NCBI GenBank assembly: GCA_046050465.1
Contig: JBJOPS010000018.1
Span: forward strand, 1-20,362
Direction of reading: 5' to 3'
Source: Egaibacter sp046050465
GTDB lineage: Bacteria; Pseudomonadota; Gammaproteobacteria; Burkholderiales; Burkholderiaceae_C
DNA: 20,362 nt
In this document: piece by piece, positions 13,754 through 20,362 of the stretch
Layout: each line of letters begins with the position of its first letter
Numbering within the stretch: the stretch's first letter is position 1
The notes under the pieces: model-generated
What the model was told of the DNA's origin: nothing
Databases searched by the model: none
The model's input: only the letters and a program-made list of their open reading frames with translations
Program-made: the position numbers and the translations under genes

Positions 13754-14938
13754 ATGATTGCTGCCCGTACCCCCGAACTGACCACCAAACTGCCCGCCGT
13801 CGGCACCACCATCTTCACCGTCATGTCCACGCTGGCAGCCGAGAAAGGCGCCGTCAACCTGGGCCAGGGCTTCCCGGATTTTGACTGCGACCCGCAACTG
13901 GTGCAGTCCGTGACCGACGCCATGATGAAGGGCCTGAACCAGTACCCGCCCATGACCGGCGTGCCGGTGCTGCGCGAAGCCATCGCTGCCAAACTGAAAG
14001 CGCTGCACGGCCCCTTTGGCGGGCGTGAGTACAACGCCGCGACCGACATCACCATCACGGCGGGCGCCACGCAGGCCATCATCACGGCGATTCTGGCTGT
14101 GGTGCGGCCGGGGAATGAGGTCATCGTGCTGGAGCCCTGCTACGACAGCTACGTGCCCAACATCGAGCTGGCAGGCGGCACCGTGGTGCGGGTGCCGCTG
14201 ATTCCCGGCACGTTTCGGCCCGACTTTGACAAGATCGCCGCCGCCATCACCCCCAAAACCCGCGCCATCCTGGTTAACAGCCCGCACAACCCCAGCGCCA
14301 CCGTGTGGACGCGTGAGGACATGCTGAAGCTGCAGGACATTCTGGCACCCACCGACGTGCTGCTGATCAGCGACGAGGTATACGAACACATGGTGTTCGA
14401 CGGCCAGGCGCATGAAAGTGCGGTGCGTTTTTCCGGCCTGGCCGCGCGCGCCTTCATCGTCTCCAGCTTTGGCAAGACTTACCACGTGACCGGCTGGAAG
14501 GTGGGCTTTGTGGCCGCCCCGGCGTCGTTGACCGCCGAGTTCCGCAAAGTGCACCAGTTCAACGTGTTCACGGTCAACACCCCGGTGCAATACGGCCTGG
14601 CCAGCTACATGGCCAGCCCTCAGCCCTATCTGGACCTGCCCGCTTTTTACCAGCGCAAGCGTGACCTGTTCCGTGAAGGACTGAAGCTAACCAAATTCAA
14701 GCTGTTGCCCAGCGAAGGCAGCTATTTCCAGTGTGTAGACATTTCGGGCCTGGCCGTGCCCGAGCGCAACCTGCCGGAAGCCGATTTCTGCAAATGGCTG
14801 ACGTCTGAGATCGGCGTGGCCGCCATTCCACTCTCAGCGTTTTACGGCAACGATTTCGATCAGCGGGTGGTGCGGTTTTGCTTTGCAAAGAAAGACGAGA
14901 CCCTCAATACTGCACTGAATAAACTGGCACGATTGTAG
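13754..14938 (+). CDS. PLP-dependent aminotransferase, methionine aminotransferase (YbdL) type
   Basis: The 394-residue enzyme is a class I/II fold-type I aminotransferase. Key residues are in place: GATQAI (104-109), NSPHNPSA with Asn179, SDEVYEHM with Asp207 and Tyr210, the Schiff-base lysine Lys241 in SSFGKTYHVTGWKVGF, and VVRFCFAKKDE near the end. The overall pattern (VNLGQGFPDFDCDPQLV, LNQYPPMTGVPVLREAI) matches YbdL/kynurenine aminotransferase-like enzymes that transaminate methionine and aromatic amino acids. It is 17 bp after cysB, so co-transcription is possible, and a role in methionine salvage would suit that position. Substrate is inferred. The region looks GC-richer than the lpt genes, but there is no other sign of transfer. 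Confidence 0.92.
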   Translation: MIAARTPELTTKLPAVGTTIFTVMSTLAAEKGAVNLGQGFPDFDCDPQLVQSVTDAMMKGLNQYPPMTGVPVLREAIAAKLKALHGPFGGREYNAATDITITAGATQAIITAILAVVRPGNEVIVLEPCYDSYVPNIELAGGTVVRVPLIPGTFRPDFDKIAAAITPKTRAILVNSPHNPSATVWTREDMLKLQDILAPTDVLLISDEVYEHMVFDGQAHESAVRFSGLAARAFIVSSFGKTYHVTGWKVGFVAAPASLTAEFRKVHQFNVFTVNTPVQYGLASYMASPQPYLDLPAFYQRKRDLFREGLKLTKFKLLPSEGSYFQCVDISGLAVPERNLPEADFCKWLTSEIGVAAIPLSAFYGNDFDQRVVRFCFAKKDETLNTALNKLARL

Positions 14939-14979
14939 AAACACTATTTCGATTTGAAGTCAACCGTTGCTGCAAGCAC

Positions 14980-15891
14980 ATGTCAAGCGTTCTGTTGCAA
15001 AATAGCCGGATGGAGAACACCCGAAATCTCACCGAACGCGTCAATACGCCTGGCTTGGCCAATGCCTGGGCCGAGTTGCAAAGTCACGCAGACAAGGGCA
15101 GCCCGCTGGACGCCGATGCTTACCGCCTGGCCTTTGCTGACCCTGAATTCCTGCTGCGTCGTGAAACCCGGGGCATCCGCATCCAGCTCGAAATGCTCAA
15201 GCCCGACATTGAGCAATCCGCCCAAGGCGTCGAGAACACCGTGGTGGTGTTTGGCAGCGCCCGTTTTCCGGCCCCTGAAGATGCGCAGGCTTCGCTGGCC
15301 CGGGCACAAGCCGGTGGCGACGCCGAGGCCATCAAGCTGGCGCAGCAGCATATGCGCAATGCAAAACATTACGACCAGGCCCGGCTCTTTGCCCGGCTTG
15401 TGGCGGGCTACAGTGCCCGCAAGCCGCACGAAGAACGCCTGTTTGTCGCCACGGGCGGTGGCCCCGGCATCATGGAAGCCGCCAACCGCGGTGCGCACGA
15501 AATGGGTGCACTGACCGTGGGGCTGAACATCGCCCTGCCGCATGAGCAAGGCGCCAACCCCTACGTCACGCCATCCCTGAGTTTCAAATTTCACTACTTC
15601 GCGCTGCGCAAAATGCACTTCATGATGCGGGCCAAGGCGCTGGTGGCTTTTCCCGGCGGGTTCGGCACGCTGGACGAGCTGTTTGAAGTCATTACGCTGG
15701 TGCAAACACGCAAGGCCAAGCCAGTGCCCATCGTACTGTTTGGCACCGACTACTGGAAGCGTCTGTTGAATTTTGACGTGCTGATCGAGGAAGGTGCCAT
15801 CTCGCCCGAAGACCTGCAACTGTTCACCTACGTCGATGAACCGCAGGACGCCTGGGACGCTATTCGGTCGTTTTACGGGCTGCCGCTGTAG
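14980..15891 (+). CDS. LOG-family nucleotide-binding protein (TIGR00730-like)
   Basis: The 303-residue protein has the Rossmann-type LOG signatures GGGPGIMEAANRGA (159-172) and PGGFGTLDE (225-233). Family members, once annotated as lysine decarboxylases, are phosphoribohydrolases that release bases from nucleoside monophosphates (cytokinin activation in plants and some bacteria). This one is longer than the about 190-residue short type, with an N-terminal helical part (1-80) and an insert around 100-150. Two starts are possible, ATG 14980 and ATG 15010 (MENTRN); neither has a clear ribosome site. Its 3' end overlaps the convergent transporter gene by 32 bp. The bacterial role of this long class is not settled. 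Confidence 0.88.
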   Translation: MSSVLLQNSRMENTRNLTERVNTPGLANAWAELQSHADKGSPLDADAYRLAFADPEFLLRRETRGIRIQLEMLKPDIEQSAQGVENTVVVFGSARFPAPEDAQASLARAQAGGDAEAIKLAQQHMRNAKHYDQARLFARLVAGYSARKPHEERLFVATGGGPGIMEAANRGAHEMGALTVGLNIALPHEQGANPYVTPSLSFKFHYFALRKMHFMMRAKALVAFPGGFGTLDELFEVITLVQTRKAKPVPIVLFGTDYWKRLLNFDVLIEEGAISPEDLQLFTYVDEPQDAWDAIRSFYGLPL

Positions 15892-17086
15892 GCGGTTGTG
15901 CCGGCAGTGACAGGCGGCACGGCGCCGGGCGCAGCAACCAGGCCGGGCGGATGCCTGCGCCCACCACCACACCCACAGACCAGAACACCACCGACACCCC
16001 CACCGCCGCCCCCACCGTGCCAAACAGCATGGGCATGAGCACGCTGGATGCATTGATGGCCATCAGCCGCAAACCCAGCGCTTCACCATGCCGTGCCGCC
16101 GGTGTGATCTGGTGCAGGGTACTCATGATCATGGGCTGGACAGAACCCAGCGCCACGCCCAGCAACACCGAGCACATACCCATCGCCAGCGGGGTCTGCA
16201 TGAGGGGATACACCGCAAACATGACGGCAGTAAGCCCCATGGCCGAGGCCACAACGGCATGCTCGCGCAGGCGCGCGGCGAACATCGGCATCACCACGCG
16301 CACCAGCGCCGCTGCAATGGCAAACGCCCCGAGGATGGAGCCGATCACCGAGGCGCTGAAACCCCGTTCATGCCCGATCACCGGCACCACAAAGGTGTGA
16401 ACGTCCCAACAGGACGAGAGACACCAGTTGACCAGCATCAAGCGGCGCATCAGGGGCTCATACAGCAGGTCCCACACCCGGGTGGACACCGCTCCCTGCG
16501 TCACCGTCACCGGCCCCAGTTCACGAACGCCCTGCACGGCCAGCCAGGTGCCCAGAGGCAAAATGGCCATGAACAGAAAGGCGGTACGGTAACCCGTCAT
16601 GTCGCCGGCGACCGTGCCTGCGTGGTCAATCAGCAAACCGGCTGCAAACGGGCCAATGAAATTGGATGCAGCCGGCCCGATGGACAGCCAGCTAAACACC
16701 CGCTTGAGCTCGGTCGCCCCTTGCGCGGCACGGCCCACATGCCGCTGAAGCGCAATGGACGCCGCACCGGTCGCACCACCGGTCAGCAAGGCACTGATGC
16801 ACAGCACCGGGAACACGGGGAAAATCACTGCCGGTACGGCACCCAGTACCGCCGCCATGACCGCCAGCCCCACCGGACGTTTGAGCCCGTGCCGGTCCGC
16901 AAACCGGCCGGCCGGCAGCGCCAGAAACACCTGCGTCAGGGAAAACAGCGCCAGCAACACCCCCACCGCCAGCGGACTGTAACCCTGGTGCAGCGCCAGC
17001 AGTGGCGCTGCCATACGGGTACCCGCCATGCAGGCGTGCAGGAAAATGTGCCCCGCAATCAGGCGGGTGAGGTCGTCACCCTTCAT
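15860..17086 (-). CDS. major facilitator superfamily transporter
   Basis: The 408-residue protein has about twelve hydrophobic segments and the MFS motif-A-like loop PAGRFADRHGLKRP (58-71) between the second and third spans. A second related loop, MFAARLREHAV, occurs in the C-terminal half. No substrate can be read from the sequence; drug efflux or metabolite export are both possible. The ATG at 17086 overlaps the end of rmuC by 11 bp, so translation is probably coupled; a TTG 15 bp upstream is less likely. The C-terminal tail (RPAPCRLSLPAQPPTAAARKTTE) is soluble and its last codons overlap the 3' end of the convergent LOG gene. Confidence 0.88.
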   Translation of the reverse strand: MKGDDLTRLIAGHIFLHACMAGTRMAAPLLALHQGYSPLAVGVLLALFSLTQVFLALPAGRFADRHGLKRPVGLAVMAAVLGAVPAVIFPVFPVLCISALLTGGATGAASIALQRHVGRAAQGATELKRVFSWLSIGPAASNFIGPFAAGLLIDHAGTVAGDMTGYRTAFLFMAILPLGTWLAVQGVRELGPVTVTQGAVSTRVWDLLYEPLMRRLMLVNWCLSSCWDVHTFVVPVIGHERGFSASVIGSILGAFAIAAALVRVVMPMFAARLREHAVVASAMGLTAVMFAVYPLMQTPLAMGMCSVLLGVALGSVQPMIMSTLHQITPAARHGEALGLRLMAINASSVLMPMLFGTVGAAVGVSVVFWSVGVVVGAGIRPAWLLRPAPCRLSLPAQPPTAAARKTTE

Positions 17087-18470
17087 CAGTCTCTTTATCA
17101 AAATCCTTATCAGCCGGAATGAATATCTGGGCTTGCGTATCCGGCAGAGCTTCCACCTTTTTCAGCGCGCGACCCATGGCGCGGGTTCGCACGTCGGCAT
17201 CGGTCAGCGTCTTGAGCACGGTTTCGGTTTGCGACCGCGCCTTGTCGAGCATGCCGCCAAACTTGCCAAATTCGGTCTTCACCGCACCCAGCACCTGCCA
17301 CACCTCACTGGAGCGTTTTTCCAGCGCCAGCGTCCTGAAGCCCATCTGCAGCGAGCTCAGCATGGCCAGCAGCGTCGTCGGCCCCGCCAGCGTGACTCGG
17401 TGCTCGCGCTGTAGCGCCTCCATCAAGCCGGGACGGCGCAGCACTTCGGCATAAAGCCCTTCTGTCGGCAAAAACAGGATGGCGAAGTCGGTCGTATGCG
17501 GCGGCTCCACATATTTGTCGACAATGGATTTGGCCTCCAGCCGGATGCGCACTTCCAGCGCCTTGCCGGCCGCCTCAGCACCCGCCACATCGGCGCGACC
17601 CTGCGCGTCCAGCAAGCGCTCGTAATCCTCATTGGGAAACTTTGCGTCAATCGGCAGCCATAGCGGCTCACCGCTATCTGATCGGCCCGGCAGCTTGATG
17701 GCAAAGTCCACCACGTTTTTACTGCCCGGTCGCGTGGCCACCTGCGCTGCGTATTGATCGGGCACAAAAACCTGCTCCAGCAAAGCCGCGAGCTGCGCTT
17801 CACCAAAAATACCGCGGGTTTTGACGTTGGTCAGCAAATGCTTGAGGTCACCGACACCGGCTGCCAGTGTCTGCATTTCACCCAGTCCCTTGTGCACCTG
17901 CTCCAGCCGGTCAGCCACTTGCTTGAAGCTCTCGCCCAGGCGTGCCTGCAACGTGGTTTGCAGTTTTTCATCGACTGTGGCGCGCATCTCGTCAAGCTTG
18001 GCGGCATTGGTGGTTTGCAGTTGCGCCAGTTGTTTTTCCAGCGTTGCGCGCACCTCGCTCATGCGCCGGGCATTGGATTCGCTCACACCCGAGAGTTGCG
18101 TAGTCAGCGTGTCTGAAAGCGTTTTTTGCAGCAGAGCCAGTTGCTGGCCAAAGGCATCGATCTGTGTGTTTTGCGTACGCGTGGCTTCGGCGCTCTGCTG
18201 TACCAGCGACTGCTGGAAAGTGGCCAGGGTTTGCGTCATCTCCTGGCGCCCGCCACGGGACGATTCGCTGATTTCCCGGCGTAGCTCACGTTCCAGCCGC
18301 TCAGTACCGGTTTGCACGACCGTCAGCATAGCCGCACGCTCCTGCTCAGCCACTTGCGCCTGGCTATTGTCCGGGCGACGTAGCAACAGCCAGAGCAGCA
18401 ACAGAACATTCACCCCACCCAATACCAATACCCACCACACCGCCATATTATTCAAATCCGCTGCCTCCAT
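17076..18470 (-). CDS. rmuC: RmuC family DNA recombination protein
   Basis: With the ATG at 18470 the protein has 464 residues. One N-terminal membrane span (VWWVLVLGGVNVLLLLWLLL, about 11-30) is followed by a long glutamine-rich coiled coil (about 35-195). The RmuC nuclease-like domain comes next (TRGIFGEAQLAALLEQV, PIDAKFPNEDYERLL, FAILFLPTEGLYAEVLRRPGL, and TLAGPTTLLAMLSSLQMGFRTLALEKRS). RmuC limits inversions at short inverted repeats in E. coli and has a PD-(D/E)XK-like core. The start is uncertain: GAGGGG abuts this ATG, and an ATG at 18446 (MAVWW) is an alternative. Upstream open frame to 18548 would run into a repeat copy. It overlaps the transporter gene by 11 bp. Confidence 0.92.
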   Translation of the reverse strand: MEAADLNNMAVWWVLVLGGVNVLLLLWLLLRRPDNSQAQVAEQERAAMLTVVQTGTERLERELRREISESSRGGRQEMTQTLATFQQSLVQQSAEATRTQNTQIDAFGQQLALLQKTLSDTLTTQLSGVSESNARRMSEVRATLEKQLAQLQTTNAAKLDEMRATVDEKLQTTLQARLGESFKQVADRLEQVHKGLGEMQTLAAGVGDLKHLLTNVKTRGIFGEAQLAALLEQVFVPDQYAAQVATRPGSKNVVDFAIKLPGRSDSGEPLWLPIDAKFPNEDYERLLDAQGRADVAGAEAAGKALEVRIRLEAKSIVDKYVEPPHTTDFAILFLPTEGLYAEVLRRPGLMEALQREHRVTLAGPTTLLAMLSSLQMGFRTLALEKRSSEVWQVLGAVKTEFGKFGGMLDKARSQTETVLKTLTDADVRTRAMGRALKKVEALPDTQAQIFIPADKDFDKETDEG

Positions 18471-18510
18471 CCCCTCTATTGTTGTGCAAAACGGGATTTG
18501 TCTGATTTTT

Positions 18511-18570
18511 AGATAAAAACAAGCACTCAGCCCTTGTGTAATATACACTAACAGCTATTATTATGATAGC
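18511..18570. repeat. degenerate Comamonadaceae-type intergenic repeat, copy B
   Basis: Read on the minus strand, this AT-rich element opens with GCTAT-N7-ATAGC (18570-18554), then a GTTAG run, TATATTACAC, AAGGGCTGAG and a TTGTTTTTAT tail. The head, the GGG centre and the T-rich end are spaced as in copy A at 3165-3217. It fills most of the rmuC/alkC divergent gap. The family-wide nature of the repeat is from memory of Comamonadaceae genomes; the resemblance of the two copies is seen directly. Confidence 0.5.
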
Positions 18571-18613
18571 ATTCACGAATCGAACCATCTGATGATATGC
18601 AAGCGGCAACCAC

Positions 18614-18636
18614 CAACAGGCCGTGTTGACCTGTTG
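18614..18636. promoter_or_regulatory. inverted repeat just upstream of the AlkC-type gene
   Basis: CAACAGG (18614-18620) and CCTGTTG (18630-18636) are perfect inverted copies with a 9-bp spacer, ending 8 bp before the ATG. A second, overlapping inverted pair GTGTT/AACAC (18623-18627 and 18638-18642) is also present. It could be an operator or a hairpin at the ribosome binding region. Confidence 0.45.
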
Positions 18637-18644
18637 AAACACCC

Positions 18645-19760
18645 ATGGCTGAACCCCTGAAAAACCAGTTTGGCGCCGATGTTCCACGCGCCATTGCCAG
18701 CATGATCTCGGTCGTGCACCCGTCCTTCAATAGCAAGGCCTTTGTGCGCGACACGCTGGCTGGCTACGACGCACTGGAGCTGATGCCGCGTGGGAAGAAG
18801 ATTGCTCAAACGCTTCGTGTGCATTTGCCGGACGACTACGCGCGGGCCACCGCCATACTGATGGATTCACTGGACCAGCCGCACGGGCGCGACCCCGGCC
18901 AGAGCCTGGCCTCGTTTATCTTCATGCCGCACACAATGTTTGTGGCCGAGTATGGGCTGGGGCATTTTGATGTGTCGATGCGGGCGCAACATGCGTTGAC
19001 GCAGCGGTTTACAGCGGAATTCAGCATCAGACCATTCATAGAGAAACACACCGAGGCCACCTTGCGCCAACTCAAGGTATGGACCACCGACCCCAGTGCC
19101 CATGTGCGGCGTCTGGTATCGGAAGGCACACGCCCCCGCCTGCCCTGGGCACCCCGGCTGCGCAATTTCCAGAAAGACCCGGCCCCGGTGCTGGCACTGC
19201 TGGAATTGCTCAAGGACGACTCCGAGTTGTATGTTCGCCGTTCGGTCGCCAATAACCTGAACGACATCGGCAAGGACCATCCGGACCTGCTGGCGAAAAC
19301 CGCCAAAGTCTGGCTGAAAGGCGCGAGCTCCGAACGGCAATGGATCATTGGGCACGCCCTGCGCTCAGCCATCAAACGAGGTGAGAGCGGTGCGCTGGAC
19401 GTGCTGGGTTATGGCAAAGCAGCCCAGGTATCGGTTGGCAAGCCGCAGATCAAACCGAAGCGGGCCGTGATGGGTGGCACGGTCGAGGTTGCGTTTGAGG
19501 TAACCAACACCCACACCAAACCACAAAGCGTGCTGGTGGACTTTCGTGTGCATTACGTCAAGGCCAACGGCCAGACCAGCGCCAAGGTGTTCAAGCTGAA
19601 AACCCTGAAACTGGCGCCCGGCGAAACCGCGCAGTTCGCCAAAAAGCTGTCACTCGCAGAGATGACCACCCGCAAGCACTACACCGGGGTTCACAAAGTG
19701 GACGTGATCCTCAATGGCCGGCCCCAACCGCTGGGAGCCTTTGAGTTGGTCGAGGCTTAG
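18645..19760 (+). CDS. alkC: AlkC-type DNA alkylation repair glycosylase with C-terminal Ig-like domain
   Basis: The 371-residue protein is an all-helical HEAT-like-repeat DNA glycosylase. The signature VRRLVSEGTRPRLPWAPRL (154-172) and the repeat VRRSVANNLNDIGKDHPDLL (197-216) identify the AlkC/AlkD superfamily, and the N-terminal arrangement suits AlkC. Residues about 262-371 (VGKPQIKPKRAVMGGTVEVAFEVTNT to LGAFELVEA) form a beta-rich, Ig-like domain, as in the longer AlkC subgroup. AlkC enzymes excise 3-methyladenine and 3-methylcytosine without flipping the base; this activity is family knowledge. It is divergent from rmuC, another genome-maintenance gene. No ribosome site is obvious and an inverted repeat covers that region. 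Its stop overlaps the stop of the convergent dehydrogenase. Confidence 0.92.
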   Translation: MAEPLKNQFGADVPRAIASMISVVHPSFNSKAFVRDTLAGYDALELMPRGKKIAQTLRVHLPDDYARATAILMDSLDQPHGRDPGQSLASFIFMPHTMFVAEYGLGHFDVSMRAQHALTQRFTAEFSIRPFIEKHTEATLRQLKVWTTDPSAHVRRLVSEGTRPRLPWAPRLRNFQKDPAPVLALLELLKDDSELYVRRSVANNLNDIGKDHPDLLAKTAKVWLKGASSERQWIIGHALRSAIKRGESGALDVLGYGKAAQVSVGKPQIKPKRAVMGGTVEVAFEVTNTHTKPQSVLVDFRVHYVKANGQTSAKVFKLKTLKLAPGETAQFAKKLSLAEMTTRKHYTGVHKVDVILNGRPQPLGAFELVEA

Positions 19761-20362
19761 GCCAGCACTTGCGGGTTCAGCGGCGTCAGCGGCTTGCCGT
19801 TCACCAGAAACCCGATGAGGTTGTCCGCCGCCAGATTGGCCATGGCCAGCCGCGTGGGCAGCGTGGCACTGGCAATGTGCGGGGTCAGTACGACGTTGGG
19901 CACTGTCAGCAGATCGGGATGCACCTTGGGCTCGCCTTCAAACACATCCAGACCGGCGGCAGCTATGCGTTTTTCGCGCAAGGCCTTCGCCAGCGCAGCG
20001 TCGTCCACAATGCCGCCACGCGCGATGTTGACCAGCGTGGCCGTGGGCTTCATCAACGCCAGTTCGGCCGCACCGATGGTGTGGTGCGAAGCCGCCGAGT
20101 ACGGCACCACCAGCACCACGTGGTCAGCCGTCTTCAGTAGTTCTTCCTTGCTGACATAGCGGGCCTTGCATTCGGTTTCAGTAGCCGCGTCCAGACGTGA
20201 ACGGTTGTGGTACATCACCTTCATGCCGAAACCGAGCGCACCCCGTTTGGCAATGCCCTGCCCGATGCGGCCCATGCCGATGATGCCCAGTGTGCTGCCA
20301 TGAATGTCTGATCCGGCAAACATGTCGTAGCTCCAGCGGGTCCATTTACCAGCACGTAAAAA
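19757..20362 (-). CDS. D-isomer 2-hydroxyacid dehydrogenase (glyoxylate/hydroxypyruvate reductase type), 3' part
   Basis: The last 201 codons are present; the gene continues past the right edge (frame open from 20362, reading FLRAGKWTRWSYDMFAGSDIHG). The NAD(P)-binding motif GIIGMGRIGQGIAKRG, the catalytic Arg in NIARGGIVDD, the Glu in FEGEP and the His in TPHIASAT are all visible, as in GhrB, 2-ketogluconate and glyoxylate reductases. The KWTRWS segment before the nucleotide-binding domain is typical of that branch. It reduces 2-oxo acids such as glyoxylate, hydroxypyruvate or ketogluconate with NAD(P)H in the cytoplasm; which one is not decidable here. An ATG at 20323 is internal, not the start. 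The stop (TAA) overlaps the convergent alkC stop. Confidence 0.92.
   Translation of the reverse strand, partial: FLRAGKWTRWSYDMFAGSDIHGSTLGIIGMGRIGQGIAKRGALGFGMKVMYHNRSRLDAATETECKARYVSKEELLKTADHVVLVVPYSAASHHTIGAAELALMKPTATLVNIARGGIVDDAALAKALREKRIAAAGLDVFEGEPKVHPDLLTVPNVVLTPHIASATLPTRLAMANLAADNLIGFLVNGKPLTPLNPQVLA

Noticed and set aside
13724..14590. 288-codon open frame on the minus strand
   Set aside because: Antisense to the aminotransferase; His/Gly/Val-rich shadow translation.
14983..16053. 356-codon open frame on the minus strand
   Set aside because: Antisense to the LOG-family gene and overlapping the transporter's end; no recognisable domain and odd cysteine/tryptophan-rich start.
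16088..17122. 344-codon open frame on the plus strand
   Set aside because: Antisense to the MFS transporter; extreme Arg/His/Gln composition typical of a high-GC shadow frame.
1..20362. tRNA, rRNA, CRISPR array, insertion sequence, phage or toxin-antitoxin genes
   Set aside because: I looked for these on both strands and saw none; gaps are short and explained by terminators, promoters or repeats.

Overview
The window looks like chromosome from a betaproteobacterium of the family Comamonadaceae (a Rhodoferax/Polaromonas-like relative). This is inferred from the protein style (PhoH/PIN protein, LptFG, PriB in the S6-S18-L9 operon), the moderately high GC, and two intergenic copies of an 'ATAGCT'-headed repeat of the kind common in that family. 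There is no sign of phage, plasmid, transposon, CRISPR or defence genes. Nearly every gene is a recognisable housekeeping or common accessory gene.

Layout. The left edge (1-135, minus) is the start of an AlaA-like aminotransferase. Then come a small Mth938-domain protein (262-639), a Bcp-type peroxiredoxin (790-1266) with a strong terminator behind it, and a PIN-PhoH ATPase (1441-3171), all on the plus strand. Convergent to these is a minus-strand replication/translation block: rpsF-priB-rpsR-rplI (6309 down to 4836), closed by a terminator, then dnaB (4625-3222) with a DnaA-box-like pair in front. Further upstream on the minus strand are an orphan Liv-type binding lipoprotein (7685-6480) with its own terminator, and a pepA-holC-small hypothetical gene group (10097-7852).

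Divergent from pepA with only 33 bp between starts is a tightly coupled plus-strand run: lptF, lptG and cbiX, joined by two ATGA overlaps. It is followed by cysB, a methionine-aminotransferase-like enzyme and a LOG-family protein. CbiX (siroheme synthesis), CysB (sulfur assimilation control) and the aminotransferase form a loose sulfur-related neighbourhood. The right end has a minus-strand pair rmuC-MFS transporter, a divergent AlkC-type DNA glycosylase with a C-terminal Ig-like domain, and the 3' part of a 2-hydroxyacid dehydrogenase whose stop codon overlaps that of alkC.

I did not find a new multi-gene system. The signals most worth checking are regulatory: a structured rpsF leader with a CCG in a hairpin loop (candidate S6:S18 autoregulation), a perfect inverted repeat with a centred T-N11-A at the cysB start, DnaA-box-like sites before dnaB, an inverted repeat before alkC, a tandem repeat over the pepA start and lptF promoter region, and two diverged repeat copies, one of which supplies the phoH stop codon. 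No gap between genes exceeds 300 bp. All promoter and operator calls are by eye.
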